DNA of 64,000 nt from NCBI GenBank assembly GCA_942492935.1, contig OW818654.1, forward strand, positions 1,922,001 to 1,986,000, read 5' to 3'. Shown here one piece after another: positions 59,948 to 64,000 of this stretch (position 1 is its first letter; each line of letters opens with the position of its first letter). A model generated the notes under the pieces. The model was not told where the DNA came from. It did no database searches and worked only from the letters and a program-made list of their open reading frames with translations. The stretch comes from JANJUO01 sp942492935 (GTDB taxonomy: Bacteria > Bacteroidota > Ignavibacteria > Kapaibacteriales > UBA2268). The translations under genes and the position numbers were made by a program.

Positions 59948-60397
59948 ATGAAAAAGTACCAATATATCTTATTTGCAATATTAATAATATTTGTAATATT
60001 GCAATTTATTCCTGTTGAAATGAGTAATCCAATTGAGCATAAAGAGCCAAATTGGGACAGTCAAACAACAAAAGAATACTTCTATAGAGCTTGTGCTGAT
60101 TGTCATAGCAACAGAGTGAATTTTCCATTTTATTCAAGAATTGCACCTTTTTCTTGGTTAATTGCTTATGATATCAAAGAAGGAAGAGAGAAATTCAACA
60201 TTTCAAATGGTAATCTGAATGAAGCTGATGAAGCTGCAAGAGAAGTTAGAAAAGAAGTTATGCCAATATTACCATACAAACTTTTACATCCTGATGCAAG
60301 ATTGAGCGTCAAGGAAACTGAAGAATTTATAAAAGGATTAGAATCAACATTTGGCAAAGCAAATGAAGAAATTCACCAAGAGAAATTTGGCAGGTAA
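59948..60397 (+). CDS. Haem-binding domain protein, single-haem c-type
   Basis: A 149-residue protein with an N-terminal anchor (about 6-22) and one c-type motif C49-A-D-C52-H53. The later EVMPILPYKLLHPDARLS has a Met that could be the sixth ligand. The pattern matches the Haem_bd family, found in periplasmic proteins of Bacteroidetes and relatives. It may pass electrons or sense redox state. It lies 17 bases after xth. Confidence 0.9.
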   Translation: MKKYQYILFAILIIFVILQFIPVEMSNPIEHKEPNWDSQTTKEYFYRACADCHSNRVNFPFYSRIAPFSWLIAYDIKEGREKFNISNGNLNEADEAAREVRKEVMPILPYKLLHPDARLSVKETEEFIKGLESTFGKANEEIHQEKFGR

Positions 60398-60529
60398 ATA
60401 ACAGAATTTGAAAAGCCAACCGATGTTTTGAAAGCCACGGTTAGATAAAAACAGTGAAAGAAATTCACTTTTTGGAAATTATAGGTAAGTGGTGGGTAGA
60501 TATGGTTATAAATTATTTGGACGTTTAGC

Positions 60530-60700
60530 ATGGCAGGAGCATTTTCATATAGTCATTATGCGTTAGATAATGTAATTTCCTATATTAATCGTCAAAAAGA
60601 ACATCAAAAAAAACAAACATTTCAAGATGAATATAAAGAGTTTTTGACCAGAAATAAAATTGATTATAAAGATGAATATTTATTTGAATGGTTAAAATAA
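60530..60700 (+). pseudogene. C-terminal remnant of an IS200-like/RAYT transposase
   Basis: 56 codons read GAFSYSHYALDNVISYINRQ, then KEHQKKQTFQDEYKEFL and DYKDEYLFEWLK. This is the end of Y1_Tnp/REP-associated tyrosine transposases ('YGAFSVSxSxxxxVxxYIxxQxEHHKKxTFxEEYxxFL'). The N-terminal HUH catalytic part is missing. A start codon is present, but no ribosome binding site. Palindromic elements follow directly. Confidence 0.8.
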
Positions 60701-60703
60701 TCC

Positions 60704-60772
60704 GACCTCAAAGAGGTCAATGATTATAGCAAAGATTATTAATATCAAAATTCGACCTCAAAGAGGTCGTAT
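60704..60772. repeat. REPIN-like palindrome doublet, copy 1
   Basis: Two GACCTC-aaa-GAGGTC hairpins stand 49 bases apart, joined by a spacer with TTATAGCA. Their 68-base unit matches the second doublet at about 85 percent, including the spacer. It begins four bases after the RAYT remnant. Confidence 0.8.
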
Positions 60773-60806
60773 AGAAGCAAAAGCAAATTATTTTCTATTA
60801 ACATTG

Positions 60807-60821
60807 AATCTCTTCCAGATT
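60807..60821. repeat. Short AATCT hairpin between doublets
   Basis: AATCT and AGATT with loop cttcc. It keeps the roughly 50-base spacing of the cluster and resembles the AATCTC element further downstream. It is weak alone. Confidence 0.45.
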
Positions 60822-60846
60822 TTAAAAAAGAAATATCACAAAATCA

Positions 60847-60917
60847 CGACCTCGAAGAGGTCGAATGTTTATAGCAGAAATAATTGAAATGTAAATTCGA
60901 CCTCAAAGAGGTCGTAT
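60847..60917. repeat. REPIN-like palindrome doublet, copy 2
   Basis: CGACCTC-gaa-GAGGTCG and CGACCTC-aaa-GAGGTCG stand 51 bases apart with a spacer containing TTATAGCA, homologous to copy 1. The doublet form, two REPs moved as one unit, matches REPIN organisation in other bacteria. Confidence 0.8.
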
Positions 60918-60949
60918 CTTAATCACAAAAAATTCATTTTTATATTCAT

Positions 60950-60968
60950 TTAATCTCTTTGAGATTAA
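60950..60968. repeat. TTAATCTC-ttt-GAGATTAA hairpin
   Basis: A perfect eight-base stem with the core CTCTTTGAG, the complement of the CTCAAAGAG centre of the REPIN units. It is about 50 bases from the last one and about 60 before the methylase start. It could be a diverged member or a regulatory hairpin. Confidence 0.6.
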
Positions 60969-61025
60969 CTTACTTTTTTTTCTTATTTTTGCATTTAATT
61001 GTTGAATGAATTTGTATGAAATACT

Positions 61026-63569
61026 ATGCACTACCAAAATATTCGCGAAGAGGAATTAAAGAATAAGATTGCTCATGATTATTTTCATCATTTTGATTGC
61101 ACAAAGATTATTGGAAATATTGATTTTTGTGTAACGCTTAATGTGAACCTTCCGAAGGTTTCGAACCTTCGGAAGGTTGAGGAAAATATTGAAACCGAAT
61201 CTTTGCTTTGGGCTGAGGCAAAAAGAGGGAAATCGGACGTGATTAAGTCGATTGTGCAATTGATTTTGACGATTGGAAAAGCCAGGACTTTTGATAAGAA
61301 TTTGCCACCGGCTTTTTTGGGTGCTTTTGATTCAGAAAAAATTGCGTTTATACCTTATAACGAAATTCACGATATTTTTTATGTGAATGATTTTAATTGG
61401 AATGTTACTCCTTCTAATCATGAAACTAAGGAATTTCAGACGGTTTTTGGAAAGGTGAAAAGCATTATCGAGAATAATTCTTTGATGTTTGATTTTGGCA
61501 ATGACGACAAGGAAATTAAGGAGTTTATCAAGATTAATTTCGTGCTTGGAAAGTCGGATGCGTCAAAGGTTAAGATTGATAAGAATAATTTTTTGGTGAT
61601 TTATAATAAATGGCTTGTGTCTGTGAAGCCGTCTATTTCTGTGAATTGGGATATTGCAAAAAAAATTGGTATTATTGATGGCGATTTCTATCTTGCGGAT
61701 TTGCTTTCGCATGAAAATGAGTCGCTGAAGGACAAATTATTTGTGTTTTTGCGAAAAAACCAATACGAGTTAGACCGCAAAATAGACGAAATGGGTATGT
61801 TTAGTTCGCGTACCACCACTTTTAATGATAATCAAAAGGCACATACGCAGTTTTGGAATAAATACGAACGCCCTCCAAAAGAAGAATATTGGGATTATAT
61901 TGTAGAACGGCGAGATTTGCTTGTTCCGCAAGATGTTCGTGAGCGGAAAGGCAGTTTCTTTACTCCGCAAATATGGGTAGAGCTTTCGCAGAAATATTTA
62001 ACCGATGTTTTGGGTGAGGATTGGCAAGATGAATATTATATCTGGGATTGTGCGGCAGGAACGGGAAATCTCCTAACCGGGCTTACAAATAAATATAATA
62101 TTTGGGCTTCAACTCTTGATACTCAGGATGTTGAGGTAATGAAAGATCGTATCAAAAATGGAGCAAACTTGCTTGAAGACCACGTTTTCCAATTTGATTT
62201 TCTAAATGATGATTTTAATAAATTACCCAAACCACTTTATGAAATTATCAATAATCCAGAAAAGAGAAAGAAGTTGGTGATTTATATAAATCCTCCTTAT
62301 GCGGAAGCAAGTAATCGCGATACAGTTTCAGGAAGAGGTGAAAATAAATCAAGTGTTGCTACAGAAACAAAAGTATATGATGAATTTCATAATATTATTG
62401 GAACTGCTGCAAGAGAAGTATTTACACAATTTATATTTAGAATATATACAAAAATTCCAAATTCAAAATTAGCACAATTCTCAAAATTAAAAATGATTCA
62501 AGCTCCAAATTTTGATAAATTTCGTAATTATTACAAAGCTGAATTTAAAAAAGGATTTGTTGTTCCTGCTAATACATTTGATAATGTCAAAGGTCAATTT
62601 CCAATCGGATTTTTTATTTGGGATTTTGAAAAAAAGAATACAATAGTACAAATTGAATGTGATTTATATGATAAACATGGAAATGTTATTGGAATTAAAA
62701 GAATTTATACATATCAAAAAGATAATTACATCATAAATTGGTTAAGAAAATTTTATGACAAGAATTCAGAGAGAATTGCATACTTAAGAATGGTAGGTAC
62801 TGATATGCAGAATAATGTTGGAGTTTTTTTTACAAATCAACCATCTGAAAATGATTTACATAAGAAATTAACCACAAATATAACTAAGAATAATGTAATT
62901 CAGATGTGTATTTACTTAACAATGAGACATGTAATTGAACAAAATTGGCTAAATGATAGAGAACATTTCTTGTATCCAAATAATGGATGGGAAAGTGATA
63001 GTATTTTCCAAAACAATTGTCTAACTTTTGCTTTATTTACAAGCCAAAATCAAATTTCATCAAAAGGTGGCACAAACCATTGGCTTCCATTCACCGAGCA
63101 GGAAGTAAATTCAAGAGAGAAATTCGATAGCAACTTTATGACCGATTTTATAAAGGGGAAAAAGGATTTAAACCTTCCGAAGGTTTCGAACCTTCGGAAG
63201 GTTGATAACGGTGATATGTTCGATTCATCCGATGACTCGAAGTCCTCGGATGAATTCAAAAAGAGAACAACTCCACTTGTTTTCTCCCCAGAAGCAACAG
63301 CCGTATTTGATGCAGGCAGGGAATTATGGAGATACTACCATTCTTGTATTAATCAACAATCAAATTCAAGTATTAAAGTTGGCTCTGTGAATGCTTCGCT
63401 TTACGACATTCGCGAATATTTCCAAGGCAGAAATCCAGCCGGAAAAATGAACAACAAAAGCGATGATACAAAATATATGGAATTAATAGGCGATTTGCGA
63501 GATAAACTAAAACTATTAGCAAAGAAAATCGAACCAAAGGTTTATGAATGTGGTTTCTTGAAGGGATAA
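61026..63569 (+). CDS. N6-adenine methylase with nuclease-like N-terminus (type IIG-like)
   Basis: 847 residues. N-terminal region: IDFCVTL followed by LLWAEAKRGKSD (E64-x-K66), a PD-(D/E)XK-type motif. Methylase domain: motif I DCAAGTGNLL near 343-352 and motif IV NPPY near 421-424 (gamma-type, N6-adenine). A C-terminal part of about 300 residues could be target recognition. This layout fits single-chain restriction-modification enzymes or BREX-type methylases. Two in-frame palindromes encode NLPKVSNLRKV at 41-51 and 716-726. No separate restriction gene is near. Confidence 0.85.
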   Translation: MHYQNIREEELKNKIAHDYFHHFDCTKIIGNIDFCVTLNVNLPKVSNLRKVEENIETESLLWAEAKRGKSDVIKSIVQLILTIGKARTFDKNLPPAFLGAFDSEKIAFIPYNEIHDIFYVNDFNWNVTPSNHETKEFQTVFGKVKSIIENNSLMFDFGNDDKEIKEFIKINFVLGKSDASKVKIDKNNFLVIYNKWLVSVKPSISVNWDIAKKIGIIDGDFYLADLLSHENESLKDKLFVFLRKNQYELDRKIDEMGMFSSRTTTFNDNQKAHTQFWNKYERPPKEEYWDYIVERRDLLVPQDVRERKGSFFTPQIWVELSQKYLTDVLGEDWQDEYYIWDCAAGTGNLLTGLTNKYNIWASTLDTQDVEVMKDRIKNGANLLEDHVFQFDFLNDDFNKLPKPLYEIINNPEKRKKLVIYINPPYAEASNRDTVSGRGENKSSVATETKVYDEFHNIIGTAAREVFTQFIFRIYTKIPNSKLAQFSKLKMIQAPNFDKFRNYYKAEFKKGFVVPANTFDNVKGQFPIGFFIWDFEKKNTIVQIECDLYDKHGNVIGIKRIYTYQKDNYIINWLRKFYDKNSERIAYLRMVGTDMQNNVGVFFTNQPSENDLHKKLTTNITKNNVIQMCIYLTMRHVIEQNWLNDREHFLYPNNGWESDSIFQNNCLTFALFTSQNQISSKGGTNHWLPFTEQEVNSREKFDSNFMTDFIKGKKDLNLPKVSNLRKVDNGDMFDSSDDSKSSDEFKKRTTPLVFSPEATAVFDAGRELWRYYHSCINQQSNSSIKVGSVNASLYDIREYFQGRNPAGKMNNKSDDTKYMELIGDLRDKLKLLAKKIEPKVYECGFLKG
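61146..61178. repeat. 33-bp palindrome inside the methylase gene, copy 1
   Basis: AACCTTCCGAAGGTT, tcg, AACCTTCGGAAGGTT: a perfect 15-base inverted repeat whose arms are themselves near-palindromic. Its length is exactly 11 codons, so the reading frame is kept. It lies just before the nuclease-like EAK motif. Confidence 0.9.
63171..63203. repeat. 33-bp palindrome inside the methylase gene, copy 2
   Basis: Identical to copy 1 and in the same frame, encoding the same 11 residues about 675 codons downstream. It sits in a polar stretch (GKKDL before, DNGDMFDSSDDSKSSDE after) that looks like a surface linker, tolerant to insertion. Confidence 0.9.
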
Positions 63570-63573
63570 TCGA

Positions 63574-63606
63574 AACCTTCCGAAGGTTTCAAATCCTACG
63601 GAAGGT
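63574..63606. repeat. 33-bp palindrome, decayed intergenic copy
   Basis: The left arm AACCTTCCGAAGGTT is intact. The right arm is ATCCTACGGAAGGTT, with two changes from the copies in the methylase gene. It lies five bases after the methylase stop and may also act as a 3' hairpin. Confidence 0.8.
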
Positions 63607-63623
63607 TCTCTGTATTTCAAATT

Positions 63624-63646
63624 TGCCACACTTCAAAAGTGTGGCA
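63624..63646. repeat. Palindrome TGCCACACTT / AAGTGTGGCA
   Basis: A perfect ten-base stem with a three-base loop, one of two related elements here sharing CACTT...AAGTG. It lies in the gap between the methylase and the NlpC/P60 gene (convergent). Confidence 0.75.
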
Positions 63647-63677
63647 CATCTAAACGATGCAGAACTATTTCAAAAAA

Positions 63678-63707
63678 ATGTCCAACACTTTCAAAAGTGT
63701 TGGACAT
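63678..63707. repeat. Palindrome ATGTCCAACACTT / AAGTGTTGGACAT
   Basis: A perfect 13-base stem with a four-base loop. It is related to the element at 8711-8743 (ATGTCCTACA stem), over 50 kb away, and to its neighbour. It is probably a dispersed REP-type element; it could also stop transcripts from the NlpC/P60 gene. Confidence 0.8.
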
Positions 63708-63752
63708 CTGCCTATAATAACCGAAACCAAATCTTTGTTTATAAAAGAAATA

Positions 63753-64000
63753 CTATTTATCGCCTTCTTCATCGTTAGTATCTTGCTTTTGAACACTTGC
63801 GTTATAAGTATTCTCTTTTGTAATTGAAAGATTTGCCATATCTTGCAAAGACAATCTTCTGCCACCAATAAAACGATTCTTGTAATATGTACTTTCGAGT
63901 GATGAAACTGTAACTCCAAATTTAGAGCCGGCATGTGCAAAAAGACCATCTCCAAGATATATTCCTACGTGAGAAGCAAATCTACGTGAATATGTATGGA
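63753..64000 (-). CDS. NlpC/P60 family peptidase, C-terminal part
   Basis: The last 82 codons of a minus-strand gene that enters from the right edge. SRRFASHVGIYLGDGLFAHA has the catalytic His of NlpC/P60 cell-wall peptidases. It is followed by SKFGVTVSSLESTYYKNRFI and the end of the fold, GGRRL, and then an Asp/Glu-rich tail. The Cys of the active site lies outside the window. It hydrolyses peptidoglycan stem peptides in the periplasm. Confidence 0.85.
   Translation of the reverse strand, partial: HTYSRRFASHVGIYLGDGLFAHAGSKFGVTVSSLESTYYKNRFIGGRRLSLQDMANLSITKENTYNASVQKQDTNDEEGDK

Larger units (their letters stand above)
60398..61025. other. 628-base gap with RAYT remnant and palindromes
   Basis: Beyond the transposase remnant and the REPIN-like elements annotated separately, the gap contains a weak AACCG...CGGTT pair near 60420-60446. 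No complete gene is seen. The promoter of the methylase gene should lie in the last 50 bases. Confidence 0.6.

Noticed and set aside
60704..60968. CRISPR array
   Set aside because: Hairpins recur every 40-55 bases, but the repeats are only 15-17 bases, the 'spacers' are homologous between units, and no cas genes are near. REPIN-like doublets explain it better.
63548..63955. Two further frames near the right edge (one on each strand)
   Set aside because: The plus-strand frame crosses three palindromes; the minus-strand one lies mostly over the NlpC/P60 gene in another frame. Neither has a signal.
1..64000. tRNA or rRNA genes
   Set aside because: No cloverleaf-like T-arm or anticodon pattern and no rRNA-like stretch was recognised by eye. 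A tRNA scan would be needed to exclude a tRNA.

Overview
The window is AT-rich chromosomal DNA, densely packed with short operons on both strands. The gene set suggests a Gram-negative member of the FCB group: LptG-type LPS export, lipoprotein signal peptides, NADH dehydrogenase NuoJ/NuoK, a VorDABC/KorDABC-type 2-oxoacid:ferredoxin oxidoreductase, flagellar export genes, a possible GldL/GldM-like pair and ISAon1-type and Rpn-type elements. Clear Shine-Dalgarno sites and several TTG starts fit the Ignavibacteria/Kapabacteria/Chlorobi side better than classical Bacteroidetes. That placement is inference; no rRNA or tRNA gene is visible.

Region by region. 1-2.9 kb is an accessory island on the minus strand: a PIN pair, a HicBA pair, a DUF4160/DUF2442 pair and an Rpn nuclease. 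Between them lie short, decayed pieces of an RHS/YD-repeat core coding sequence. 3.0-8.4 kb is an overlapping operon (heparinase II/III-like protein, LptG-like permease, GldL-like and GldM-like proteins). 9.0-11.3 kb holds two histidine kinases. 11.7-17.9 kb runs on the minus strand: RSH (p)ppGpp enzyme, nuoJ, nuoK, murI, a TerC-like protein, hpnE. 18.2-23.4 kb holds hslO, a Lon-like protease, rpe and a BMP lipoprotein. 23.5-26.6 kb is fliP-fliQ-fliR-flhB. 26.7-31.3 kb holds lipoproteins, a mosaic of palindromic repeats, and an ECF sigma factor with a candidate anti-sigma protein. 31.4-34.6 kb has a tandem Rpn duplication followed by a periplasmic binding lipoprotein. 34.8-37.5 kb is the oxidoreductase operon, followed by a PaaG-like crotonase.

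38.5-46.5 kb is a decayed integrative element: tyrosine recombinase, small unknown proteins, a DUF5618 gene, ribbon-helix-helix and HTH proteins, a primase-like protein and a RepA-like ATPase. An ISAon1/ISL3-type insertion sequence interrupts its right side. The first IS reading frame is fused in frame to the ATPase, and the other IS end supplies the last codons of an oppositely oriented membrane-protein gene. 46.4-47.9 kb is a three-gene envelope cassette of unknown function.

48.0-60.4 kb is mostly core genome: rlpA, dapF, an inositol-monophosphatase family gene, an SLBB polysaccharide export protein with a Wzz-like partner, purD, a PPi-type phosphofructokinase, a cupin, a glycosyltransferase, a receiver-like protein, hrcA, xth and a haem-binding protein. 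60.5-63.7 kb has a truncated REP-associated transposase, two REPIN-like palindrome doublets and a large N6-adenine methylase with an N-terminal nuclease-like motif. The methylase gene carries two copies of a 33-bp palindrome in frame. The right edge enters an NlpC/P60 gene.

The most notable signals are the RHS-core fragments that separate toxin-antitoxin-like cassettes, the RepA-IS chimera, the in-frame palindromes in the methylase, the REPIN doublets beside a dead RAYT, and the apparent joining of an anti-sigma domain to a barrel-like tail.
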